Positions 7,879-15,169 of a stretch of 22,226 bases of DNA are shown piece after piece. Location: the NCBI GenBank assembly GCA_902773415.1, contig CACYEE010000002.1, positions 1 to 22,226 on the forward strand. Reading direction: 5' to 3'. Under the pieces are notes generated by a model. The model was not told the origin of the DNA. It saw only the letters and a list, made by a program, of their open reading frames with translations, and ran no database searches. Within the stretch, counting starts at the first letter, position 1; each line of letters begins with the position of its first letter. The translations under genes were made by a program, and so were the position numbers. This DNA comes from an uncultured Actinomyces sp. Its GTDB lineage: Bacteria > Actinomycetota > Actinomycetes > Actinomycetales > Actinomycetaceae.

Positions 7879-8189
7879 TTTTCTTTCCTTTCGATTCGCG
7901 TGCCGGAGCCGTGCGGCCCGGCCTGACGACTTCTAGTCTTGTCGGGGAGCGGCCGCGGAAAAAGGGGCAATCCAAGGTTGTGGACGGGACATGCGCGAAC
8001 GCGAACCTGTGAACAAGGTATGGTGCGCGACCTGCGGTCTTGTTGGAGGTGCGACGCCGATGCGAACAGTTCGCGCGGTTTGTCCACAGAAGGGCGGAGA
8101 CGATGCGGCGCCCGGTTCGGCGCCTCCAGGCTCCCTGCGCGTGCGACGCCGGAGCGCACGCCCCACGCGAACCTCCCGGGACGACGGCA

Positions 8190-8232
8190 AGGGGCCGCCC
8201 CGCAAGCCACGACAGCTTGCGGGGCGGCCCCT
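8190..8232. terminator. Perfect 18-bp stem-loop upstream of flp
   Basis: An uninterrupted 18-bp inverted repeat (8190-8207 with 8215-8232) encloses a 7-base loop. The arm is AGGGGCCGCCCCGCAAGC. Neither side has a clear T-run. It may insulate flp from transcription coming from tadC, or be a relic of a mobile repeat. Confidence 0.5.
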
Positions 8233-8550
8233 GTTCCGGCGTTTCCGGCTTGTTTCGTGCGGGTGGAGTCTGGTCTGGCGGTCGTGGCGGTTTCGGGAAC
8301 CGCGGGCGTTGCGTGCGGGCGTCCGGTTCTTTCGTTGACTGCTTTCACGGGGCCGTTGGCGAAGCGGGTTCGCGCAAGCGCTTGCCGAACGCGGCATCAG
8401 GCACGATCCATGCGGGAAAGCATGTTCTGGCAGCACGTGTTCCGCATGTTGCCGCACCGCATTCGACCATCGGCCACCGAATCCGAACCCGCGCCACCAA
8501 GCAGGAAGCGACCTGGGGGTCTGGAACGGACACGCCCGCCTCCGGGGCGA

Positions 8551-8585
8551 GAAAAGGGGACGGACCGGCACCGCATTGGGGACAG
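8551..8585 (+). repeat. Dispersed palindromic repeat type B, copy 1
   Basis: The sequence begins GAAAAGGGGACGGAC and continues with GGCACCGCATTGGGGACAG. It matches, nearly base for base, the reverse complement of the element at 16751-16801. This copy lacks the closing GTCCCCTTTT arm and continues into unrelated sequence. Confidence 0.75.
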
Positions 8586-8853
8586 CGACGGGCGGAAGCA
8601 CCGCGCGAGATTTCTTGCGCCAGACCGGAGCAAGGAAACCGTGGCCGGCAGGCCGCGTCCGCCTGCGGCAGCTTCCCTGGCCTCGCTGCGAGAGGAAGCA
8701 TTCATGCCCCTGGGCCTGCGTCGCCGCACGAGGGAGCGAAGCGAGCAAACACAGTCCCCCAATGCGACATCCGACCGCGGGGCACCCTAACGAGACAGCA
8801 TCCGGATTTCCTGCCTGCGCAATGGGACCGTCCCGGACAGGGCACCCGGAGCT

Positions 8854-8897
8854 GGCCGGGGCGGGAACCGGCACGTTGGCCGATTCCCGCCCCGGCC
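8854..8897. terminator. 14-bp GC-rich stem-loop downstream of tadC
   Basis: A perfect 14-bp stem (GGCCGGGGCGGGAA with TTCCCGCCCCGGCC) closes a 16-base loop. It lies about 110 bases beyond the tadC stop on the minus strand. No T-run follows in that direction, although GTTT follows on the plus strand. It may block read-through from tadC. Confidence 0.45.
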
Positions 8898-8924
8898 GTT
8901 TGCGCAGGTCAGAGAGTCGGAGTG

Positions 8925-8973
8925 TCGAAAAGGGGACAGAGCGGTCTCGCATCGGGAACGGTCCCCGATGCGA
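8925..8973 (+). repeat. Dispersed palindromic repeat type B, copy 2
   Basis: It starts TCGAAAAGGGGACAGAG and continues with the diverged core CGCATCGGGAACGGTCCCC, so it is a variant of the copy at 8551. Its right half forms a 10-bp hairpin (TCGCATCGGG/CCCGATGCGA, 8947-8956 with 8964-8973) beginning 34 bases past the tadC stop. On the minus strand the hairpin is followed by CCCCTTTTCG. The repeat may thus act as the tadC terminator. Confidence 0.65.
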
Positions 8974-9007
8974 CGGACCACGGTGGCCGCCTCCTCGCGA
9001 GAGCGCC

Positions 9008-9535
9008 CTACCCGAGGATCGTCATGCCCGTCGAGACGACGACAGGGACGACCCCGACAAGGACGAATGCGGGCAGAAAGCACAGCCCGAGCGGCAGGAC
9101 GAGCCGTGCCGCGAGTTCGGCCGCGGCTTCGCGCGCCGCGCGCGAACGAGCGGCACGGATCGACGCCGCGGTCCGTTCGAGCAGAGGAACAGGCGCAGCC
9201 CCCGAATCCCAGGAAGGCTCGAGGGCGTCGCGAAGAGGAACAAAACGGGTCCCGATTCCCTCCCACGCCTCCGACCATGACGCCCCCATCAGGAGCTTTC
9301 CGGCAACCGAGGCAAGCCCGGAAGCCTCCGGCTCCTCGGCAAGCGCAGAATCGAGCGCTTCGAGCGCTCTCGTGAGGGACGCGCCGGAAGCGACAACCGC
9401 GCAGGCAAGGTCGATGGCCATTGCCGAATCGACGCAAGCCGTCACGCACGTCCGGCGCCGCCGATGGGCACGGCCAGGCAACGGCCCGTAGACGAAGGCG
9501 AGAAGAAGAACGAGAACGGAAAAGACGGCAATCAT
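9008..9535 (-). CDS. tadC: TadC-like inner-membrane pilus-assembly protein (T2SSF)
   Basis: This 175-residue protein is a short type II secretion F-domain protein, one of two platform proteins that work with TadA to assemble the Flp pilus. Residues 1-17 form a hydrophobic segment. The central part holds the F-domain helical pattern (ACVDSAMAIDLACAVVASGASLTRALEALDSALAEE, then LLERTAASIRAARSRAAREAAAELAARL). Residues about 146-170 form the C-terminal membrane segment. Only one F-domain is present, as in the actinobacterial Rv3657c-like proteins. The ATG at 9533-9535 is 4 bases after the tadB stop; longer frames upstream read into tadB and are rejected. Transcription is probably shared with ssd, tadA and tadB and ends at the hairpins just downstream. 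Confidence 0.82.
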   Translation of the reverse strand: MIAVFSVLVLLLAFVYGPLPGRAHRRRRTCVTACVDSAMAIDLACAVVASGASLTRALEALDSALAEEPEASGLASVAGKLLMGASWSEAWEGIGTRFVPLRDALEPSWDSGAAPVPLLERTAASIRAARSRAAREAAAELAARLVLPLGLCFLPAFVLVGVVPVVVSTGMTILG

Positions 9536-9539
9536 CGAA

Positions 9540-10238
9540 TCACCCCACAGCCGCCGCAGCCTTCGCCGCGAGCCGCCGCAGCCATACGATGCCCGCGATT
9601 TCCAGGGCCGCCGCGAGGACAAGCACGCCACGCCCCGCCCATGTCCCAAAGAGGAAACCGAGGGGTTCGGCCCCAAGCGCGCTGCCCATGACCACGCCGG
9701 CGATCGGCATCCAGGCGATCATCTGGGCGCTCGTCTGCGGCCCTGCGAGGGCGACGTCCCTGGCGGAGGCAGCCTCGGCGGATTCCGTAATGCCTTCGGC
9801 GCAGGCATCGAGAACATCGGCCATCGGAGCACCTGCCCCGTAGGAGAGGCGGCATGCGGCAACCGCCCCGGCAAGCGCGGGACCTGCCGCACCGCCCCGC
9901 CTGAACCTTCGGGGCCGGGCAAGTTCGCGCAGCGCAGGAGGAACCCCGTGCGCATCGAGTTCCCCGCCTCCGGGCATCCCGGCCCGGCGCAGCGTCAGGT
10001 TCCATGCGTCCTCCGGTCTCGCCCCGGCCCTGAGCCGCGTCGCGGTTTCGGCAACGAGCACGCCCAGGTCGGCCTCTCCTCCTTTCTTTTTCGGGCTGCG
10101 ACGCAGGATGCGTGCCGCCCAGGCACGCACGCCCTGACGGTTCGCACGGCCCTCGCAACGGCGTCGCCGCGCAGGAGCCGCACGAAGCGGCGTCGCGGCC
10201 AGGGCAAGCGCGAGAATCGCAACCGTCGCGAGAATCAC
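9540..10238 (-). CDS. tadB: TadB-like inner-membrane pilus-assembly protein (T2SSF)
   Basis: This 232-residue platform protein of the Tad machine begins with a hydrophobic segment (ILATVAILALALAATPL) and a basic cytoplasmic stretch. It then has the type II secretion F-domain: LVAETATRLRAGARPEDAWNL, a second helical part with GAGAPMADVLDACAEGITESAEAA, and C-terminal membrane segments (MIAWMPIAGVVMGSALG and VLVLAAALEIAGIVWL). I chose the GTG at 10236-10238 because it follows a perfect AAAGGAGG and overlaps the tadA stop in GTGA. The longer frame from 10337 lies inside tadA and lacks a ribosome-binding site. In actinobacteria the equivalent gene sits between the TadA ATPase and TadC, as here. 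Confidence 0.86.
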   Translation of the reverse strand: MILATVAILALALAATPLRAAPARRRRCEGRANRQGVRAWAARILRRSPKKKGGEADLGVLVAETATRLRAGARPEDAWNLTLRRAGMPGGGELDAHGVPPALRELARPRRFRRGGAAGPALAGAVAACRLSYGAGAPMADVLDACAEGITESAEAASARDVALAGPQTSAQMIAWMPIAGVVMGSALGAEPLGFLFGTWAGRGVLVLAAALEIAGIVWLRRLAAKAAAAVG

Positions 10239-11413
10239 GACGCCTCCTTTCTCCGCTGGAACATGCCCTCGGCGAGGTGGAGACGGGCCGCGAGCGCCGT
10301 CCATGCCGGACCCGGTTCGGCATCCGGCCCGCGGCACGAAAGCGCGGTACGGGCAACAAGCTCGTTTCCCTCCCGTTCAAGGGCCGCGATTCGGGAGACG
10401 AAACGGCGCCCGTCGCGCCTTTCGACGTGTATGACCGCGTCGAGGGCGCTTGCGGCCTGCGCCGCGACAACGGACTCCGACATTCCCGCGAGCGCCCCGA
10501 GGGCAACGAGACGCGCGGGAACGTCGAGTGCCGAGTTCGCGTGAATGGTGGCCCAGCCGCCCTCGTGGCCCGTGTTGAGCGCGGAAAGGACGTCGCGCAC
10601 CTCGGCGCCGCGGCATTCGCCCAGGACGATGCGGTCGGGCCTCATCCGCATGGCGGCGCGCACGAGTTCGCTCATGCCGATTTCGCCCGCGCCCTGCACG
10701 TTCGCCCGGCGCACCTGAAGATGAACGACATGTTCGTGCCGGGGGCGAAGCTCGGCGGACTCTTCGATGACAAGCAGCCGTTCGCTGGCGGGAACCTCGG
10801 CGAGAAGCGCCGCAAGAAGCGTGGTCTTGCCCGAGCCTGTCGCGCCGGAAACGATGGCATTGGCGCGCCGCGCGATCATGGCGTCAAGGACGGGCCTGAG
10901 CGAGGGGGCAAACATGCCGCCGGCCTCAAGGTCGTCAAGACGGAAGGTGACCGCGCGCTGGGTCCGCAAGGAAATGAGGGTTCCCTCGGCGGACAGCGGA
11001 GGCAGGACGGCATGCAGGCGCAGGCCCCCGGAGAAGGTTCCGTCGACGAGGGGGCTCGAATCGTCGAGACGCTGGCCCGCCGCCGCGGCGAGACGGACCG
11101 CGAGCGCCCGCACGTCCTTCTCCTGGCCGAGCGCCGCCGATGCATGCTCGTCGCGTTCAAGCCCGCCGCCGCGGTCGACCCAGACGCCTTGCGAGCCGTT
11201 GACGAGAACATCGGTGACGGCGCGGTCGTCAAGGAGAGGCTGGAGTGCGGGCCCGGCGCCTGCGATTGCGGTGCGCAGCTCGCGCGAAACGCCGAGGACA
11301 TCGGTCACGTCGACTGCCGCGCGGGCAACCGAACCGAGAGCTTCGGCATGGTCGCCTCCGGCGGCGAGGACCGCGCGGGCGCGTGCAAGGTCCGCGCCTC
11401 TGAGGGTCCTCAT
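10235..11413 (-). CDS. tadA: TadA/CpaF-type secretion ATPase
   Basis: This 392-residue protein is the hexameric ATPase that powers Flp pilus assembly at the cytoplasmic face. Visible motifs are Walker A GATGSGKT at 190-197, the Asp box VIEESAEL at 215-222, Walker B region RIVLGECRGAE at 261-271, and the His box TGHEGGWATIHAN at 281-293. The N-terminal part carries the CpaF-like segment with VTDVLVNGSQGVWVDRGGGL. The length fits the actinobacterial Rv3659c-like family. The ATG at 11411-11413 overlaps the ssd stop in ATGA, and the stop overlaps the tadB GTG, so the three genes are translationally linked. A much longer frame runs upstream through ssd but is a shadow. A cysteine takes the usual hydrophobic position in GE(V/I)RG, which is minor. 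Confidence 0.93.
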   Translation of the reverse strand: MRTLRGADLARARAVLAAGGDHAEALGSVARAAVDVTDVLGVSRELRTAIAGAGPALQPLLDDRAVTDVLVNGSQGVWVDRGGGLERDEHASAALGQEKDVRALAVRLAAAAGQRLDDSSPLVDGTFSGGLRLHAVLPPLSAEGTLISLRTQRAVTFRLDDLEAGGMFAPSLRPVLDAMIARRANAIVSGATGSGKTTLLAALLAEVPASERLLVIEESAELRPRHEHVVHLQVRRANVQGAGEIGMSELVRAAMRMRPDRIVLGECRGAEVRDVLSALNTGHEGGWATIHANSALDVPARLVALGALAGMSESVVAAQAASALDAVIHVERRDGRRFVSRIAALEREGNELVARTALSCRGPDAEPGPAWTALAARLHLAEGMFQRRKEAS

Positions 11414-12447
11414 CGCGCCTCGTCTTCCAGACAGGCCGCGGCCAGGCTCGCAAGGTCCTTCGCCATTGCCGACCTGCTTCGCCTGCCGATGCTGACGCCG
11501 TGTTCGAGGTCCTTTCCGAGGGTTCTCGCATAGCGCACCACGTGGATCGTGTCCACGCCGATGTCCTCCGCGGCCGCGGCGGCCTGTCCCGCGCCTTTCG
11601 CGCGGTTCACGACGACGCGCAGCCGCGTCGACTCCCATGCGCGCAAACGGGCCTCGAAGCACCGCGCCATCGAACGCGCGGCCCCGATTCCCGTGTCCGT
11701 CGGCGACGTGACGACGAGGAGGTCGTCGCACCATCCGACGAGGTTGGGGCGGCTCAGGAGCGTTTCGCGGCCGAAATCGACGACGGTTGCCGACGTCTTC
11801 TGCGCAATCGCCGACAGGGCCCGTTCCCCGACGTCGCCGGAATGCGGCATTCCGCCGCGTTCGTCGGCTCCGAGCACGCGCAGGCTTCCGCTGTGCGCAA
11901 GCGCGTCGACGAGCCTGCCGGGCACAAGATATCCGCTCGTTTCCGACAGGTCCGCCCAGGCGAGCCCGCCGCCTGCCGAGAAGCCGATGACGCTTCCGGT
12001 GGACCACGACAGCGGGTCGGCGTCGACGAGGGCCGTGTCGGTCCGTTCCGCCATGAAGCCTGCGATTCCTTCGGCGACCGTCGTCGCCCCTGCCCCTCCG
12101 TGGGCGCCGACGACCCCGACGATGCGCCCGCGCATCACCGAGCCCGCCGCGATCAGCAGCTCGAGAAGCGCTTCCTCGTCGTCGAGGCTCACCTCCGCCG
12201 AACCGTCGGCGAAATACGGGGCCCATCCGGGGCTGAAACTGACGTGGACGAGGCGGCGGGCCGTCTCGTCCTCCTCGATGCGGAGAATCGCACGCGCAAG
12301 CTCCGCGCGCGCCTCGACCTTCCACAGCGGCACCCCCGCTATCTGGGCCAGCCGTTCGAGGACGGCCTCGGCGGCATCGGACAGGAAGTAGGCTGCGACA
12401 GGCACGGTCATTGCGGACGATGAAGAAAACGGGTGAGCAGTGTTCAT
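11410..12447 (-). CDS. ssd: CpaE/Ssd-like septum-site or pilus-localisation ATPase
   Basis: This 345-residue MinD/ParA-type protein heads the Tad operon, as Rv3660c (Ssd) does in mycobacteria. It probably positions the pilus machine at the pole or septum. The P-loop region GVVGAHGGAGATTVAEG (about 111-127) is a deviant Walker A without the usual lysine, as in CpaE-type proteins. ALVDADPLSWSTG follows as the next conserved block, and later DDLLVVTSPTDTGIGAA and RLRVVVNRAKGAG match the ParA fold. The N-terminal 100 residues form a receiver-like domain without an obvious phosphorylation aspartate. The start is uncertain: ATG at 12445-12447 lies only one base after GGAGG, while ATG at 12409-12411 (residue 13) has no site but fits the family N-terminus. 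The 3' end overlaps tadA by 4 bases. Confidence 0.85.
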   Translation of the reverse strand: MNTAHPFSSSSAMTVPVAAYFLSDAAEAVLERLAQIAGVPLWKVEARAELARAILRIEEDETARRLVHVSFSPGWAPYFADGSAEVSLDDEEALLELLIAAGSVMRGRIVGVVGAHGGAGATTVAEGIAGFMAERTDTALVDADPLSWSTGSVIGFSAGGGLAWADLSETSGYLVPGRLVDALAHSGSLRVLGADERGGMPHSGDVGERALSAIAQKTSATVVDFGRETLLSRPNLVGWCDDLLVVTSPTDTGIGAARSMARCFEARLRAWESTRLRVVVNRAKGAGQAAAAAEDIGVDTIHVVRYARTLGKDLEHGVSIGRRSRSAMAKDLASLAAACLEDEAR

Positions 12448-12637
12448 GCCTCCATCGTGTCGCAGGCAGGCAGGCAAGGCCAGAGGCAATCCGTTTCCGT
12501 GGATAACCGGCTGCGCGACGCGAGATACCCACAGGGGCCGGCACGAAACGTGCGAGGCAGCGCGCCATGCGGCGACGCAAGAGCCGAGTTCACAGGCCCG
12601 TCCCCGCGTCTTCGCCTTCCGTAGGCCTCCAGTCTGG

Positions 12638-12643
12638 TACCGT
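12638..12643 (+). promoter_or_regulatory. Possible extended -10 for the lipoprotein gene
   Basis: TGGTACCGT at 12635-12643 resembles an extended -10 element, placed about 40 bases before the lipoprotein start. No good -35 can be paired with it. The 237-base divergent region it sits in must also contain the ssd-tad promoter, which I could not locate. Confidence 0.3.
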
Positions 12644-12684
12644 GGCACACGCAGGATATCCACATTCAAGGAGGGACAATCCCC

Positions 12685-13065
12685 ATGAAGGCCAATCTTG
12701 CGGCGCTCGTCGCAGTTTCCGTGCTCGCCCTCGGACTTGCCGGCTGCTCCTCCGGCTCCGACGCCACCGGGACGAACGTCTCCCAGGAAGCAGTCTCCAA
12801 AGGCCTCGCCACCGCGCTGAGCAACAAGCTCGCAGAGGAGGGAATCGTCGGGCTCGACGACTCCCTTGTCGGAGACTTCGCCACGTGCGTCACCGACAAG
12901 TCGTGGGACAAGCTCTCCGACGGAACCAAGACGACGCTCGCGAAGTCCTCCCCCGAAAGCATCAGCGACGAAGAAATCGCCGAAGACGACGCGCAGGAGC
13001 TCGAATCCCACCTCGAGGCATGCGTCAACGACGTCATCGTTCCCGGCCTCACGGGCACGAAGTAG
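12685..13065 (+). CDS. Small secreted lipoprotein of unknown function
   Basis: This 126-residue protein has a classic lipoprotein signal peptide: a lysine near the N-terminus, the hydrophobic stretch LAALVAVSVLALG, and lipobox LAGC with the acylated cysteine at C21. A serine/glycine linker follows (SSGSDATG). The mature part is acidic and helical, with two cysteines (in FATCVTDKSW and EACVNDV) that could form a disulfide. The conserved-looking core SPESISDEEIAEDDAQELESHLEAC suggests a defined small domain, but I do not recognise it. The ATG at 12685 has a strong AAGGAGGG site 12 bases upstream. It is divergent from the Tad operon and followed 22 bases later by palindromic repeats that may terminate it. 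Confidence 0.85.
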   Translation: MKANLAALVAVSVLALGLAGCSSGSDATGTNVSQEAVSKGLATALSNKLAEEGIVGLDDSLVGDFATCVTDKSWDKLSDGTKTTLAKSSPESISDEEIAEDDAQELESHLEACVNDVIVPGLTGTK

Positions 13066-13086
13066 CCCCGACCTTCCGCTCGTCGC

Positions 13087-13109
13087 AAAGGGGACTGTCC
13101 CCAATCCGG
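13087..13109 (+). repeat. Dispersed palindromic repeat type B, copy 3 (partial)
   Basis: AAAGGGGACTGTCCCCAATCCGG is shared exactly with 16756-16778, the left half of the 16751-16801 element. The inner GGGGAC-TGTCCCC part is itself palindromic. Here it is joined directly to the type A palindrome at 13110. At 13144-13169 a CCGAGACAGCCCC motif follows that resembles one after the 16751 copy. Confidence 0.7.
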
Positions 13110-13140
13110 CGTATCAAAGGGGTCTGACCCCATTGATACG
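13110..13140. repeat. 31-bp palindromic repeat, type A, copy 2
   Basis: A nearly perfect palindrome: CGTATCAA, then GGGGTC-T-GACCCC in the centre, then TTGATACG, with a single A/A mismatch on each side of the core. It can form a hairpin of 14 pairs around one base. It lies 44 bases after the lipoprotein stop and may terminate that transcript. It matches 26 of 31 bases of the element at 3658-3688. Confidence 0.85.
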
Positions 13141-13273
13141 CTTCGACCCTCCTGTCCGAGACAGCCCCCATGCAAAACCTGCCCCATTTCGCGTGGCGCG
13201 CCGACGGCCTCCACAATTTCGCCGCCCCCGGCCGTATCGTTTCGGGTAGGAATCCATACCCGAAGGAGGAAGC

Positions 13274-14209
13274 GTGCCTACGCCGACCGATCCGTACAGC
13301 TCGTCGTCCAACCGCCCGCCCGAAGGGGACATCCTCGCCCCGATTCCCCCAGGCGCCGCCGCGGACGCACAGGGCCAGCAGGCCGCCGACACCGCCGGAA
13401 CGGCACCGATCGGCGCAAAACCCGCGCCCGCCGCCACGGCCCGCCCCGACGCGACGCTCGCCGACGGCTCCGGCTACGCCGCCCAGGCCCCCGCACCGTC
13501 GCCCTCCGAAACCGCCCAGTCCGCCGTTGCCCACGAACCCGGCATGGACAACGCCACCGCCCCTCTCGGAAAGGCCCTCGACGTGTCCCCTCTCACCGCA
13601 GTCCCCGACTCGAACATCGCCAACCTCTTCGAGGACGCCGCCCAGCCCGCCGCCGAATCCTGGGACCCCGTTCCCTCCCCGATCGACGCCATCCCCGAAC
13701 GCCCCAAGTCGCGCATCGGCGCCCACATCGGAATCTTCTTCGCCACCATCCTTCTCATTCCCGTCGCGTGGTACCTCCTGTCCGACTCCTCCATCCGTCT
13801 CGCGTTCCTCGACGGCTCGCAGTGGGAAACCGGAAGGGTCGCCATCCCCGTCCTTCTCGAAACCATCGGCGCGCTTGCCGTTACCGGCCTCGTCTGGTTC
13901 CTCGCCCGCGCCTCCTCCCTCGGCGCCTTCGTCTGGGGTCTCGCCCTCACCGTTGTGGGAGCCATCGGCGTCGTCACCCCCTACTTCGCGCGCAACACGA
14001 TCGTCTCCTGGGTCGCCGACCACATCGCAGACATGAACACGCTGACCGGAAACATCGCCCACCACTTCTCCTACGACCTCGGATCGGGCCGAATCCTCTT
14101 TTTCGGATTCCTCCTCTTCATGACCTCCATCGTCTCCCACTACGCACGCAAACGCGGAAACCTCGCAGGCATCCAGACGACGCGCCGCGCCGTCGCCCTC
14201 GACAGGTAG
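13274..14209 (+). CDS. Membrane protein with four TM segments and a long Pro/Ala-rich N-terminus
   Basis: This 311-residue protein starts at GTG 13274-13276, four bases after an AAGGAGG site. A small hairpin (CGGGTA/TACCCG, 13243-13262) abuts that site. The first 145 residues are rich in Pro, Ala, Ser and Asp and look disordered. Four hydrophobic segments follow: about 151-168 (IFFATILLIPVAWYLL), 188-210 (VAIPVLLETIGALAVTGLVWFLA), 215-236 (LGAFVWGLALTVVGAIGVVTPYF) and 272-290 (ILFFGFLLFMTSIVSHYA). I do not recognise the family. The hydrolase begins about 30 bases downstream, so the two are likely cotranscribed. In mycobacteria a membrane protein of different length also precedes ephE, which may or may not be related. 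Confidence 0.8.
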   Translation: MPTPTDPYSSSSNRPPEGDILAPIPPGAAADAQGQQAADTAGTAPIGAKPAPAATARPDATLADGSGYAAQAPAPSPSETAQSAVAHEPGMDNATAPLGKALDVSPLTAVPDSNIANLFEDAAQPAAESWDPVPSPIDAIPERPKSRIGAHIGIFFATILLIPVAWYLLSDSSIRLAFLDGSQWETGRVAIPVLLETIGALAVTGLVWFLARASSLGAFVWGLALTVVGAIGVVTPYFARNTIVSWVADHIADMNTLTGNIAHHFSYDLGSGRILFFGFLLFMTSIVSHYARKRGNLAGIQTTRRAVALDR

Positions 14210-14238
14210 CCGCACGCCGCCGAATCCCGGAGCACACC

Positions 14239-15162
14239 CTGAGCATTCTCCCGGCCTCGAACTCCTGCGTCTTCCTCGAAGGCCCCTGGACGCACCGCCA
14301 CGCGCACGCCAACGGATGCCGCTTCCACTTCGCCCACATGGGCGAACACAGCGACACCCGGCCCCTCGTCATGCTCCTGCACGGCTTCCCCGAATACTGG
14401 TGGTCCTGGCGCAGCCACATCGAGGCGATCGCCAACGCGGGATACGAGGTCGCCGCCGTCGACCTGCGTGGTGCCGCAGGCTCCGACAAGACGCCCGACA
14501 TCGTCGACGCTCTCACCCTCGCCGGCGACATCCCCGCCCTCGCCCATGCCCTCGGAGCCGCCACCGTCGTCCCCGTCGGCCTCGGACGCGGAGGCGGGCA
14601 TGCGTGGGCCGCCGCCGCAATCGCTCCCGACACCGTCCGCGGCGCGCTCACCTTCTCCTCGCCCCACCCCTTCGGAGTCCACCGGATCGGCATGCAGGCG
14701 ACGGCGAAGCTCTGGCGCCACGTCGCCACCACGTTCCTTCCCCCCGCCGCCCGCAAGGGCCTCGGCTCCGAACGCCAGATTCGCAGGCTCCTCGCCGAAT
14801 GGTCCGCTCCGGGCAACGACGGGGCATCCGGCCAGTCGGCGCACTACGCGGCGGCGCTGCGCCTGCCCAAGGCGGCCGACGCCGCCATCGACCAGCTGCG
14901 ATGGTCCTACATGAAGCTTCGCCACGTCACCGGCATCCAGTACCGCAAGGCGCTCGACACGGCAATCGCGACGCCGGTGTGGACGATTCGCGGCGACCTC
15001 GACCCGCTCCTTCCCGAACGCGCCTGGCGGCGCGACCGCAGATACGCATTCGGCCCCTACCGCCACGTCACGGTGCCCGGAGCAGGCCATTTCGTGCCCG
15101 AAGAAGCTCCGGAACGCACGGTCGGACTCGTCCTCGAATACCTCGAACGCTATTTTGCGTGA
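14239..15162 (+). CDS. EphE-like alpha/beta hydrolase lacking the usual nucleophile
   Basis: This protein of about 307 residues has the epoxide-hydrolase-type alpha/beta fold: a first strand NGCRFHFAHMG, the oxyanion motif LHGFPEYWWSW (47-57), VDLRGAAGSDK, an acid in RGDLDPLLP (D255) and the histidine in VPGAGHFVPEE (H284). At the nucleophile elbow, where family members have GHDWGG or similar, the sequence is VGLGRGGG, with glycine (codon 14584-14586) in place of the acid or serine. It may not hydrolyse epoxides. No ATG, GTG or TTG precedes the first strand in frame after the upstream gene ends. The best start is CTG at 14239, six bases after GGAG, giving an N-terminus of the form (M)SILP. 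ATG at 14338 is too late. It is convergent with nth, only 7 bases away. Confidence 0.8.
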   Translation: MSILPASNSCVFLEGPWTHRHAHANGCRFHFAHMGEHSDTRPLVMLLHGFPEYWWSWRSHIEAIANAGYEVAAVDLRGAAGSDKTPDIVDALTLAGDIPALAHALGAATVVPVGLGRGGGHAWAAAAIAPDTVRGALTFSSPHPFGVHRIGMQATAKLWRHVATTFLPPAARKGLGSERQIRRLLAEWSAPGNDGASGQSAHYAAALRLPKAADAAIDQLRWSYMKLRHVTGIQYRKALDTAIATPVWTIRGDLDPLLPERAWRRDRRYAFGPYRHVTVPGAGHFVPEEAPERTVGLVLEYLERYFA

Positions 15163-15169
15163 AGCCCGC

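Larger units (their letters stand above)
7879..9007. other. 1.1-kb non-coding gap inside the Tad cluster, rich in hairpins and repeats
   Basis: Frames crossing this interval are long but read as Arg/Pro/Ala-rich sequence without any family signature or ribosome-binding site, so I call no gene. It contains three strong hairpins (8190-8232, 8854-8897, 8947-8973) and two copies of the dispersed AAAAGGGGAC repeat (8551-8585 and 8925-8973). It also contains modules shared with the intergenic region at 16750-17045. For example, 8729-8756 is similar to 16936-16965, and 8779-8799 shares GGGGCACCCT and CGAGAC with 16831-16849. The part nearest 7879 should hold the flp promoter. Confidence 0.6.

Noticed and set aside
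8080..8088. TTGTCCACA, identical to an actinobacterial DnaA box, plus similar sequences near 7977, 12498 and 12657
   Set aside because: They are isolated single boxes with mismatches in the others, no cluster, no AT-rich unwinding region and no dnaA/dnaN nearby, so not an origin.
7933..8952. A 339-codon minus-strand frame across the Tad-cluster gap
   Set aside because: The translation is Arg/Pro/Ser-rich with no domain, has no ribosome-binding site, and runs straight through two repeat copies and the hairpins.
13768..14238. Upstream extension of the hydrolase frame through the preceding membrane gene
   Set aside because: The extension overlaps the four-TM gene and reads as Arg/Pro/His-rich shadow sequence. 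The conserved hydrolase sequence begins only after 14240.
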